Positions 10,323-18,146 of a stretch of DNA of 64,000 nucleotides are shown one piece after another (the first letter of the stretch is position 1; each line of letters starts with the position of its first letter). The notes beneath the pieces were generated by a model. That model was not told where the DNA came from and did not search any database. It was given only the letters and a program-made list of their open reading frames with translations. Source of the DNA: Acidobacteriota bacterium (GTDB taxonomy: Bacteria; Acidobacteriota; Blastocatellia; Pyrinomonadales; Pyrinomonadaceae); the NCBI GenBank assembly GCA_003223025.1, contig QHXR01000008.1, forward strand, positions 153,634-217,633, read 5' to 3'. The translations under genes were made by a program, and so were the position numbers.

Positions 10323-12038
10323 TCAGACACTCGAGCCGGGATAGTTGGCTCCGAGTTTCGAGTCGGTGCCTTCGGCTAGGTTGCTGACGAGCTCGTAGTG
10401 GAAGTAATCAAACTTCGCCGCGACCTGGGGTTGCACGCGTTTCTCGTACATCTCACGCGATCGGTCGATCGCTTCACGCAGTCGGTCGTAAAGATCGGCA
10501 GAGTTCCGTCCTTCATTAACCTTCTGCTCGTTATAAAGTTTTATCTCCGAAACCAGAAGCCGGGCGAATCGTCGAGCTTCATTATGGAAACGTCGCTCGT
10601 CGTCCGAAACCTCGATCGGAAGATCGACGTGTCGATCGCTTAAACGACTCTTCGTCGGCTGAGCGGCTGCGACCTCGACGACCGGCTCAGGCGAAGCATC
10701 GTACGAATGACCATTCGAACCGTTCTTTGTTTCGCCAGCGTAAGCGTACTCTTCGACCTTTTCCGCCTGCGGCTCGGCAACTGGCGGTGCATCGTAAGAG
10801 TTATTTGTCACAAACGCAAAGTCGCTGACCTTCTCTGCCGGAGCCGGTGCAGGAGGCTCGATGTCGTAATACTCGGGTCCCGGCTCGGATGTCGGCTCGG
10901 CTTCGCTTTCGTCTTCGGCGACCGGCTCGAAGTAAGCTCCTTCGTCTTCGGAGGACGTCTCGGGTTGAGAAACCTCTTCCGCATTTTCGATCGCGACAGC
11001 GCCGGTGTATTCGATCGCTTCCGCCGCATACGGTTCGGTCTGCGAAACTTGGGCGTACGGTTCGGCTTGCGAAACTTCGGCGTACGGTTCAGCTTGCGGA
11101 ACTTCCTGGATCGATTCTTCCGGCGTAGAGTAACTCGTTTCTTCGTGAAGCGGCTGGCTCGATGCTTCTGCTTCCGGAGTCGGCTCGGACTGCTCCGTCG
11201 GCATCGGGACATACGACGGAGTCGCTACGCTTCCGGCTTGCGCCGCGGAGGCAGTGGCCCTGAGTTCGACGGTCAGACCGGCGACCCGGACGAGACTCTC
11301 GATCGCTTCGACGTTCAACGCGCTGTTGCCGTCTCCGGAATCCGCATACAATACCGCGACGCCGCGTCCACGCGCCGTGAGCGGGATGGCGACCATTCGC
11401 TCCGCTTTGCTGAATCCGAGTGCCTCAAGGTAAAACGAATCGTTCGTGTGGGACGGACCAACTTTCGTTTCGAGGGATTCGACCGCTTCGGCGAGCAAAG
11501 TGTTTTCCGATACCTCGAAATGAATATCGCGGACGCCGTCTTCCGACACGTTGTTTCCACCTTCAAACCGGCGCCAGCAAACAAACGCATCGTTCTTCAC
11601 GATAAAGAATGCGCCGCGCGGAGTAAGATGCGAAACGTGATCGACGAGCGACTTCAGGATCGCCGACTGCGTCATTTGACGGGTGATGTCATTGATGGAG
11701 TCGCGGATCTGGTCGTAGTTTGCGGGAGCTGCCACGGCCGGACGATCAAGTTTTTCCGCCTCGCTAAACGCTTCAGCCGTTAACTGGGCGCCGTCATCGC
11801 GTGCGAGCCGGAGGTGCTCGACAACGGATTCCGTGAAGGCTTTGTCGAACTTCAGATCAGGCGAGAAGCGTTCCGAAAGATTTCGGACGGCTTCATCCAT
11901 TTGTGATCTGTGTTTTTCGAACTCGGCCTCGAAGTTCTTTTGAAAGTCGGCAACGTCCTGCTGCATGCCCGCAAGGACGTCTTTGAGGTAACTCTCGAAT
12001 TCAGTTCTCAGACTAAGTTCGAGTTCTTCACTGTTCAC
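10323..12038 (-). CDS. GAF-like domain protein with long acidic linker, unknown function
   Basis: A 571-residue cytoplasmic protein with a GTG start at 12038, 10 bases after GGAGGAG. Residues 1-60 are a charged coiled coil. Residues about 110-265 look like a GAF-type sensory domain (ILKSLVDHVSHLTPRGAFFIV, then AIPLTARGRGVAVLYADS). Residues about 275-490 are an acidic, Pro/Ala/Glu-rich linker with three tandem copies of an SQxEPYA motif. A conserved helical block closes the protein (RRFARLLVSEIKLYNEQK, YEKRVQPQVAAKFDYFHYEL). No kinase or output domain is present. It may be a structural or polar-localised protein; I cannot name a function. It has its own terminator and stands alone. Confidence 0.75.
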   Translation of the reverse strand: MNSEELELSLRTEFESYLKDVLAGMQQDVADFQKNFEAEFEKHRSQMDEAVRNLSERFSPDLKFDKAFTESVVEHLRLARDDGAQLTAEAFSEAEKLDRPAVAAPANYDQIRDSINDITRQMTQSAILKSLVDHVSHLTPRGAFFIVKNDAFVCWRRFEGGNNVSEDGVRDIHFEVSENTLLAEAVESLETKVGPSHTNDSFYLEALGFSKAERMVAIPLTARGRGVAVLYADSGDGNSALNVEAIESLVRVAGLTVELRATASAAQAGSVATPSYVPMPTEQSEPTPEAEASSQPLHEETSYSTPEESIQEVPQAEPYAEVSQAEPYAQVSQTEPYAAEAIEYTGAVAIENAEEVSQPETSSEDEGAYFEPVAEDESEAEPTSEPGPEYYDIEPPAPAPAEKVSDFAFVTNNSYDAPPVAEPQAEKVEEYAYAGETKNGSNGHSYDASPEPVVEVAAAQPTKSRLSDRHVDLPIEVSDDERRFHNEARRFARLLVSEIKLYNEQKVNEGRNSADLYDRLREAIDRSREMYEKRVQPQVAAKFDYFHYELVSNLAEGTDSKLGANYPGSSV

Positions 12039-12143
12039 TGGGGTTTCTCCTCCAAAAGTTGAAAATACGACTGCAAAACCAGGGTGGGTCGGGACGGCGG
12101 TTTCGGTGTAGAAAGTGGTTGCAGGTGAGCAATGACAATTTAC

Positions 12144-12186
12144 GGAAAATCGCCACCGTTGTGAATTATGACCAACGGCGGCGATT
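12144..12186 (-). terminator. Terminator-like hairpin downstream of the Nfu gene
   Basis: Positions 12148-12161 (AATCGCCACCGTTG) pair with 12173-12186 with a single G-T wobble and an 11-base loop. On the minus strand the stem is followed by TTTTCCG. It sits 40 bases beyond the stop at 12227. Confidence 0.55.
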
Positions 12187-12226
12187 CATGTCAAGAAAAT
12201 TGTTGTCAGGCAAGGGAATACCGCAA

Positions 12227-12796
12227 TCAGGTTGCGATCACCTCGATCTCAGGATCGATCTCTTCTTTGATCATGTTCTCGATCGCCATCAACGTTCCGG
12301 TCAGCGAGCTCGGACAACTTCCGCACGCGCCTTCATAGCGGATGCGAAGCGTGTTGCCGGCAAGCTCGACTACTTCGAGCCAGCCGCCATCGCCCGCGAG
12401 ATACGGTCGAATGCGTTCGTCGAGGATCGCCTCGATCTCGCGCAATTTCGGATCGTCCGATGCGGCTGCGGCTGCGATGGCTCCGCCGACTGCGGCTGCG
12501 GCGTTTCCATTTCCGTTTGATGAGCTAACGGTCTCAGCCGCACGAATAGGCACCGCAAGATCCGGAAGGATCTCGTCCCATTCGATCTCATCGGTCTTTT
12601 CGACGGTGATCATCTTGTCCATGTAAAAAACGGACACGACGTTCCCGACATCGAACAACGATTCGGCGAGAGAGTTCCCGGCCGCGTCTTCACGCTTTTT
12701 AAACGAATGCGACGTCCCATGTGAGACGGCTTCTTTCAGGATAAATTTAACCGCGTTCGGGTTTGGAGTCTCTTGTATATCTGCGATCTTCGGCAT
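12227..12796 (-). CDS. Nfu/NifU-type Fe-S cluster scaffold protein
   Basis: A 189-residue protein that carries and delivers Fe-S clusters in the cytoplasm. Residues 1-90 match the Nfu N-terminal domain (QETPNPNAVKFIL near the start, then SLFDVGNVVSVFYMDKMITV). A short Ala/Gly linker follows. Residues about 112-189 are the NifU C-terminal domain (IEAILDERIRPYLAGDGGWL), with the cluster-binding CGSC motif in YEGACGSCPSS. It sits alone, without other suf or isc genes. A terminator-like hairpin lies downstream. Confidence 0.93.
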   Translation of the reverse strand: MPKIADIQETPNPNAVKFILKEAVSHGTSHSFKKREDAAGNSLAESLFDVGNVVSVFYMDKMITVEKTDEIEWDEILPDLAVPIRAAETVSSSNGNGNAAAAVGGAIAAAAASDDPKLREIEAILDERIRPYLAGDGGWLEVVELAGNTLRIRYEGACGSCPSSLTGTLMAIENMIKEEIDPEIEVIAT

Positions 12797-12992
12797 CGAT
12801 TCTTGACCTGCTTGTTAATCCTTACCTTTTCGTCAACATTATACCCACTCTTGGAGGAAATTTCACAAGCGAGGGATGCACACAAAACAAATGCGGGCGA
12901 ATCAAGGTTCTAAACGAACTCCGGATTCCCCGCAGAAATACTTATACGGATAGTAAAACGCGTAAAAATTCTATCCGAGCTATCCACCGATC

Positions 12993-13181
12993 TTATTCGG
13001 TAATATGAATGTCTTCGCCCTTATTAACCCGTCCCGATAAAAATAACGCGCCAAAAACGAGCGTCACGATGAGGAACAAAATGAAGCCGGCCAACCATAA
13101 TTTGTTGTCCGCACTCCTCTGGTACATTAAGAACGAAGCCACCGTCAAAATTAATGCGACAACAGCTAATAAAAGATTCAT
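12993..13181 (-). CDS. Small two-span membrane protein, unknown
   Basis: A 62-residue protein with two hydrophobic segments (residues 2-19 and 28-49) separated by YQRSADNKLW, and a short charged tail (GRVNKGEDIHITE). The organisation is typical of small inner-membrane hairpin proteins. A plus-strand frame over the same bases (13009-13191) is Asn/Lys-rich and lacks such a pattern. No family recognised. The strand choice rests only on the protein pattern. Confidence 0.55.
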   Translation of the reverse strand: MNLLLAVVALILTVASFLMYQRSADNKLWLAGFILFLIVTLVFGALFLSGRVNKGEDIHITE

Positions 13182-13395
13182 AACCCTTTAACCTCCGATT
13201 GTCGAAACGGAATAAGCTTACCGGGATCACCGGCCACGCCAACCACCGGAATTCCGCGGATAACCCGACGCGAATTCCCGTAAGCTTTTCAAAATGCTTG
13301 TCTTGAAACGCCCATATAGTAACTCGTTTCAAGGTTCCAACGCAAGCAATTCGCTGATCTGAAGTTTAATACGGTTCGAGGCTCTTTATGTTCCT

Positions 13396-14241
13396 TTAAA
13401 TGAGCTCGGCGCAGACGAGCCGGGGAATCCCTTGAAGATCGGGAAAGAACTCAGGTGAATGCCATATTCCCGGTTCAAACATCGCATCGACCTGCGTCGA
13501 CTGATCAATGCCGATCTCCATCAAAAGAAATCCACCGCTCGTCAGAAACCGCGGAGCCTCTTCGACTATCCTCGATATTATCGAAAGCCCGTCGCGTCCA
13601 TCCGTCAGCGCAGCGCGTGGCTCGAAATCGCGGACTTCGGGCTGCAATCCCTCGATATCGTCGGACGGAACGTACGGCGGATTGGAAACGATAACATCGA
13701 ATCGTTCGCCGGAACTCTTGGCAAATAAGTCTGATTCGATTAACTCGAGTCGTTCGATGCTTCCGAGCTTTTCCGCATTTCGTCGAGCGACGTTCAACGC
13801 AGATGTCGAGAGATCGAGTCCGACCGCGGTCGCGTCCGGAACGCTATGCAGTATCGAGATCGAGATACAGCCGGATCCGATTCCAATCTCGCAAAATCGC
13901 TTTGTCGCTCGCGACTTCAGAATTTCGATCGCATGCTCGACGACCATCTCGGTCTCGGGCCGAGGAATCAGAACGTCGGGCGTGACTTCAAACTCGAGGC
14001 CGTAAAATTCCTGCACACCGGAGATGTATTGCAGAGGTTCGCGAGTCGCTCGCCGCTGGAGAAACGATTCGAACGTCGATGCTTCGAGCTCGGTTAGTGC
14101 GTAATCAGGATGAGCGTAGAGAAAAGTTTTGTCCCGCTTGATCGCGAGCATTAGAAGCGAGGCGGCTTCTCGTCTCGCTTCGACAATCCCGTTCGTCGCG
14201 AGGATCGACTCGGCACTTGTCAGTGCTTCGGAAATTATCAT
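13396..14241 (-). CDS. prmC: PrmC (HemK), N5-glutamine methyltransferase of release factors
   Basis: A 281-residue SAM-dependent enzyme that methylates the Gln of the GGQ loop in release factors RF1 and RF2. The catalytic NPPYVPSDD motif is present, as are the SAM motif (FCEIGIGSGCISISIL) and the N-terminal helical domain ending at QYISGVQEFYGLEF. I use the ATG at 14241 because it overlaps the stop of the upstream glycosyltransferase gene by 4 bases (ATGA) and starts the conserved N-terminus; an earlier in-frame start at 14304 would add residues without homology. prfA, its usual neighbour, is not present. Confidence 0.93.
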   Translation of the reverse strand: MIISEALTSAESILATNGIVEARREAASLLMLAIKRDKTFLYAHPDYALTELEASTFESFLQRRATREPLQYISGVQEFYGLEFEVTPDVLIPRPETEMVVEHAIEILKSRATKRFCEIGIGSGCISISILHSVPDATAVGLDLSTSALNVARRNAEKLGSIERLELIESDLFAKSSGERFDVIVSNPPYVPSDDIEGLQPEVRDFEPRAALTDGRDGLSIISRIVEEAPRFLTSGGFLLMEIGIDQSTQVDAMFEPGIWHSPEFFPDLQGIPRLVCAELI

Positions 14242-15782
14242 CGCGCTCCGTCGCCGCGCAGTATCGCCGGGAGCGTAAGAAAAATGATCTTGAGGTCGAG
14301 CCATAGCGACCAGTTCTCGATGTAATAAAGATCGGTTCGAACCATCTCATCGAACGTCAGTCGATTGCGTCCCGAGACTTGCCAGGGACCCGTGATGCCG
14401 GGCTTCATGTCGAGACGTTTGCGATGCCAGAGCTGATATTCCTCGACTTCGTACGGGATCGGAGGCCGAGGACCGACGACGCTCATATCGCCTTTGAGGA
14501 CGTTGAAAAGTTGCGGAAGCTCGTCGAGGCTCGATCGTCGAAGCCATCTTCCGGTCGGCGTTACGCGACTGTCGTCTTTGACCTTGCCGAACACGGGCTG
14601 ATCGACATCGCCGGAGTTTGCGCTGGAATCGCCAAGAATATTTTTTTGATAGACGGCGCGATGCTCCGTGTCGTCGGCGTCTGCGTACATCGTGCGAAAT
14701 TTGTAGCAGAGAAAGATCCGTCCATCCATTCCAACTCGTTCCTGCTTGAATGTGACCGGCCCTTTCGAGCTTCGCTTCACAAGGAATGCCGTGATCGTAA
14801 AAACCGGCCAGAGAATAATCAAGGCGATGCCGGCGATCAGAATATCCGACGTGCGTTTTATGAATCGTGCGACATCCGTCAGAGGCTCGCGAAAAAGTCC
14901 GACCATCGGAAGCACGCCGATCTGTTCGACGTTCGTTTTTTGCGGAAGCAGATCGAACAAGCTCGGTGCGAATCGGAACTCGACGCGTTGCTTTCGGCCG
15001 ACTTGCATCATCGCATCGAACAGTCGCTCGCTGGCGATCGAGTTGTCGGTAATTATCACTTCCTGGATCTCGAGATCGCGGATCAGCATCGCGAGTTCGT
15101 CGAAACTTCCGATCACATCCGCTCCGAGATCCGCATCGCTGTTTGTTGCCGACCCGTCACTCTTCACGATCCCGATCACGCGATAGCCGAGATCGCGCCG
15201 GTCCTGTAATTCGCGCACTGTCCGGGCAGCTTCGGTGTTCGTTCCGACGATCAGAGTCGGAATGAGGTTGATCCCACGTTCACGAATACGGGCCTGGACG
15301 AACCTGAGACCGAGATGAAAGACGACGAACAGGGAAAGGGCGAACGCGAAATCGAGAAAAAAAACTCCGCGGGAATACGAGAAGTCTCGAAACGCGTAGC
15401 CGCCACGAAACAGAAAAGCCCAACCCGTGATGAGAAGCGATCCGACGGCCACGGCCTTAAAGATCTTGATCGCTTCGCGCGTGTACGAAAAGGCTCCTTG
15501 GAATCGGTAAGCCCGCTCATACATCATCATCAGGATCCTTACCGGTACCGCGAAGTACAAGATGCCTGCGTACGGAACGAACGACTGTGACCATGCCCAA
15601 GCGGTCGACGAAAAAACCGCGGTCTCCTCGCGGAATTTGAACGCCGTCAGAAAACAAAAGATCGTGAGCACAGCGTCCATCGCGACGACCGCGACCTTGA
15701 CCGCCGGCATCACAAGACGAGGCACGCGATTCGCGGCTTTTAATTTTGCGATGTTCGGCCCGATAGCTGTTTCCGTTCTCAC
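14238..15782 (-). CDS. Polyprenyl glycosylphosphotransferase (WcaJ/exopolysaccharide initiating type)
   Basis: A 514-residue membrane enzyme that transfers a sugar-1-phosphate from a nucleotide sugar to undecaprenyl phosphate, the first step of exopolysaccharide assembly. Five hydrophobic segments occupy the N-terminal part, interrupted by a CoA-binding-like Rossmann region ([20 protein letters not shown]). The C-terminal bacterial sugar transferase domain shows [19 protein letters not shown], then [20 protein letters not shown] and PRPPIPYEV. It starts with GTG. It is divergent from the GT4 gene at 15889 and with it and the TagA-like gene forms a small polysaccharide cluster. Confidence 0.93.
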   Translation of the reverse strand: MRTETAIGPNIAKLKAANRVPRLVMPAVKVAVVAMDAVLTIFCFLTAFKFREETAVFSSTAWAWSQSFVPYAGILYFAVPVRILMMMYERAYRFQGAFSYTREAIKIFKAVAVGSLLITGWAFLFRGGYAFRDFSYSRGVFFLDFAFALSLFVVFHLGLRFVQARIRERGINLIPTLIVGTNTEAARTVRELQDRRDLGYRVIGIVKSDGSATNSDADLGADVIGSFDELAMLIRDLEIQEVIITDNSIASERLFDAMMQVGRKQRVEFRFAPSLFDLLPQKTNVEQIGVLPMVGLFREPLTDVARFIKRTSDILIAGIALIILWPVFTITAFLVKRSSKGPVTFKQERVGMDGRIFLCYKFRTMYADADDTEHRAVYQKNILGDSSANSGDVDQPVFGKVKDDSRVTPTGRWLRRSSLDELPQLFNVLKGDMSVVGPRPPIPYEVEEYQLWHRKRLDMKPGITGPWQVSGRNRLTFDEMVRTDLYYIENWSLWLDLKIIFLTLPAILRGDGAR

Positions 15783-15888
15783 GCTATTTCTTTTTAAGCG
15801 AATGACCTGCGAGTTGCAACCCGGCTGCGTTTTCGCCTCCGCGTTATGACAACTGAAAGCGTCTTGCGATATGCTTTGTCAGCGAACG

Positions 15889-16956
15889 ATGAAAGTTCTG
15901 ATCACGTCACCCAGCTTAGACGAAAACGAGAATATTAGCGGGATATCAACGATGATATCCGGCGTCATCGCGCGTGGCGATGACGAGTTCGTCCATTTCA
16001 AGGCGGGAAGAAAGGACGGTGAGAAGCTCGGACTGGGCTGGCTGATCTCGCAGGCAAAACTGCCGTCCGCGTTCCGCGGAGCGATCGATACTGCAAGGCC
16101 GGATGTCATCCACATCAACACCGCTCTCGAGCCGAAAGCCATAGTTCGCGACGCGATGCTTGCGCGATACGCTAAAAAATATCCGCTCGTCGTTCACGTC
16201 CACGGCGGACAATTTGCGGTCGACGAGAAGCTCCCGTGGTGGATGGAAAAGGCGGCGAACTATCTTCTCGGCGCAGCATCGCGGATCATCGTTCTCAGCG
16301 ATGGTGATGCCGAGAGTCTCTCGAGATGGGCTCCGGCTCGCAAGTTCAGCGTTCTTCCGAATGCGATCGATACCGAGGCATTCCCTGATGCCGATCGTCC
16401 GTGGGGAAAAAAGAGCATCGTCTTCATCGGTCGCTTGCATGAGCCGAAAGGCTTGAGCGAGATCGTCGAGTCGTGCCGGCTTCTGAAAGAACAGGGATTC
16501 AAATTTAATTTTGTCTGTTATGGCGTCGGACCTGATAAAGAGGAATTTCTTCGTCGGATGATCGAGATCATGGGCGACGAATTCCACTACGGCGGTGTCG
16601 TGTCCGGAGCAGAAAAAGTGAAAGCGTTAAGCACGGCGGACATTTTCCTGCTGCCGTCGCGCTTCGAAGGATTGTCGCTCGCGCTGCTTGAAGCGATGGC
16701 TGCCGGATGCGTTCCCGTCGTGTCCGCTCGCGGATCGATGCCGCGCGTCGTTGTGGACGGGCGTAACGGATTCCTTATCGAGCCGGGCGATATCACTCAG
16801 ATCGTGGGCCGGCTGAAGTTTTTACTTTCGGAAGGCGAGACGGGGTGGAACGAATATCGAAGCAACGCACGCGAAACGGTCAGGACGGAATTCGACATAA
16901 AGAATTACGTCGCAAAGTTGAAAGACATCTACGCCAAAACCCTCTCGAGCAAATGA
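15889..16956 (+). CDS. Glycosyltransferase family 4
   Basis: A 355-residue cytoplasmic GT-B glycosyltransferase. The N-terminal domain begins MKVLITSPSLDENENISGIS and continues with HINTALEPKA and VVHVHGG. The C-terminal donor-binding domain has VFIGRLHEPKGL and the EX7E motif EGLSLALLEAMAAG. I start it at the ATG at 15889, where this fold begins, rather than 18 bases upstream. It likely adds a sugar during synthesis of the polysaccharide started by the divergent phosphotransferase gene. Its stop overlaps the next start by 4 bases (ATGA). Confidence 0.92.
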   Translation: MKVLITSPSLDENENISGISTMISGVIARGDDEFVHFKAGRKDGEKLGLGWLISQAKLPSAFRGAIDTARPDVIHINTALEPKAIVRDAMLARYAKKYPLVVHVHGGQFAVDEKLPWWMEKAANYLLGAASRIIVLSDGDAESLSRWAPARKFSVLPNAIDTEAFPDADRPWGKKSIVFIGRLHEPKGLSEIVESCRLLKEQGFKFNFVCYGVGPDKEEFLRRMIEIMGDEFHYGGVVSGAEKVKALSTADIFLLPSRFEGLSLALLEAMAAGCVPVVSARGSMPRVVVDGRNGFLIEPGDITQIVGRLKFLLSEGETGWNEYRSNARETVRTEFDIKNYVAKLKDIYAKTLSSK

Positions 16957-17750
16957 CCCTTCACGACCAAAGTGATCGCCGCCGCGTGCCCGTACTCGGG
17001 TTGCAAGTCGATCTCTGCAGTTACGATGACGCGATCAGAAAGATCATCAAACTTGCGCGTGCAGGTCTTGGTGGTTACGTCTCTGTCGCGAACGTTCACG
17101 TAGCGATCGAAGCGAGAGACGATCCCGCGTTTGAGAAACTCGTGAACGACGCTGATCTCGTTCTGCCCGACGGCACACCTCTGGTTTGGATGCAGAGGCT
17201 TCAGGGAAACGAGGACGCGGAACAAGTTCGCGGACCGTCATTGATGCCGATGTTGATGAAGCATGCGGAAGCAGAAGGTTTGAGCGTCGGCTTTCTCGGC
17301 GCACGTCCCGAAGTGCTCGAGCAAGTCGTCGTGCGGGCGGCGAAGGAGTTTCCGGATCTTCAAATTCCGTTTCACTTTTCGCCGCCGTTTCGCGCGGCGT
17401 CGGACGAAGAGAAAGCTGCGACAGTTCAGGCGATCAGCGAATCAAATGTGCAGATACTTTTCGTCGGTCTCGGCTGTCCGAAGCAGGAGCGATGGATGGC
17501 GGAGAATCGGGAGAAGGTGAACGCAGTGATGATCGGCGTCGGCGCGGCGTTCGATCTCTACGCCGGTAATATTCGCGAAGCTCCGGGTGTGATCAGCAAG
17601 CTCGGACTCGAATGGATGTTCAGATTAGTTCAGGAACCGCGGCGACTCTTCTCGCGATATCTGCTCGTGAATCCGCGGTTCATCTGGCTCGCCGCGTCGC
17701 AACTCATTCGCGTCCGCTCTCGACCAAAAGAACCGACAAATAATGATTGA
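16953..17750 (+). CDS. WecB/TagA/CpsF family glycosyltransferase
   Basis: A 265-residue enzyme of the WecB/TagA/CpsF (GT26) family, which adds N-acetylmannosamine or a related sugar to a lipid-linked acceptor. The family motifs are present: NVHVAIEARDDPAFEKLV, DLVLPDGTPLVWMQ, then FVGLGCPKQERWM and GVGAAFDLYAG, ending in EWMFRLVQEPRRLFSRYL. The ATG at 16953 overlaps the GT4 stop, so the pair is coupled; longer upstream starts would lie within the GT4 gene. The 3' end overlaps the convergent HisKA gene by 47 bases. Confidence 0.94.
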   Translation: MTLHDQSDRRRVPVLGLQVDLCSYDDAIRKIIKLARAGLGGYVSVANVHVAIEARDDPAFEKLVNDADLVLPDGTPLVWMQRLQGNEDAEQVRGPSLMPMLMKHAEAEGLSVGFLGARPEVLEQVVVRAAKEFPDLQIPFHFSPPFRAASDEEKAATVQAISESNVQILFVGLGCPKQERWMAENREKVNAVMIGVGAAFDLYAGNIREAPGVISKLGLEWMFRLVQEPRRLFSRYLLVNPRFIWLAASQLIRVRSRPKEPTNND

Positions 17751-17937
17751 GCATACTCGAAAGCTTTCGTGATTCCTCGCTGATGACAGTCAGATAGTCG
17801 CGTGTTTGTCCGGTCAATCTTTCATCCTCGAGCAGCAATTCGGAGAATCCCATGATGCTCGTTAACGGAGTTCGCAACTCGTGCGACATTTCTCGGATCG
17901 TTTTCTCGACGCTTCCTTGATGCTCTGTTTCGTTCAT
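17704..17937 (-). CDS. Stand-alone HisKA (histidine kinase dimerisation) domain protein
   Basis: A 77-residue protein that consists of little more than a HisKA domain. The phospho-acceptor H-box is MSHELRTPLTSIMGFSELL, with His at residue 19, followed by the second helix of the two-helix bundle (DYLTVISEESRKLSSMLNHY). No HATPase domain follows: the frame ends in GRE and overlaps the 3' end of the TagA-like gene by 47 bases. It could be a phosphotransfer or competitor protein that dimerises with other kinases, or a kinase remnant that lost its ATPase half. The H-box is fully conserved, which favours a working product. Confidence 0.7.
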   Translation of the reverse strand: MNETEHQGSVEKTIREMSHELRTPLTSIMGFSELLLEDERLTGQTRDYLTVISEESRKLSSMLNHYLSVLLVESGRE

Positions 17938-17990
17938 TTCCGGATTATAAAGAAAAATTCGCGAGAACGTTTGGATCTTCTTTAGCGAGG

Positions 17991-18105
17991 TTTTTTTGAA
18001 CGCGAATTTGGCGGATCGAGCGGATCTTTGCGGATCTGAAAACCAAAATAGGATTTCCTTATCCGCTCAAATCCGCCTAATCCGCCGGATCCGCGTTCAA
18101 AAAAA
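17991..18105. repeat. Inverted repeat bounded by GAACGCG-T7 ends
   Basis: TTTTTTTGAACGCG at 17991-18004 is matched by its complement at the right end (18092-18105). Both arms contain repeated GCGGAT words (GGCGGAT, GAGCGGAT, TTGCGGAT). The element lies between the HisKA gene and the convergent-side end of the FG-GAP gene. A smaller hairpin (CCGCC/GGCGG near 18120-18132) lies beside it and could act as terminator of the FG-GAP gene. Confidence 0.75.
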
Positions 18106-18146
18106 GGTTGCGCGTTTGGCCGCCTAAAGGCGGAACTCAAAACGAC

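Noticed and set aside
12059-12520. Plus-strand frame over the Nfu gene
   Set aside because: Antisense to a clear Nfu protein; Cys/Gly-rich end is the complement of the Ala-rich linker.
13200-13300. Weak inverted repeat AAGCTTACCGGGA/TCCCGTAAGCTT
   Set aside because: Arms of about 12 bases with a gap and a 50-base loop; not strong enough to claim an element.
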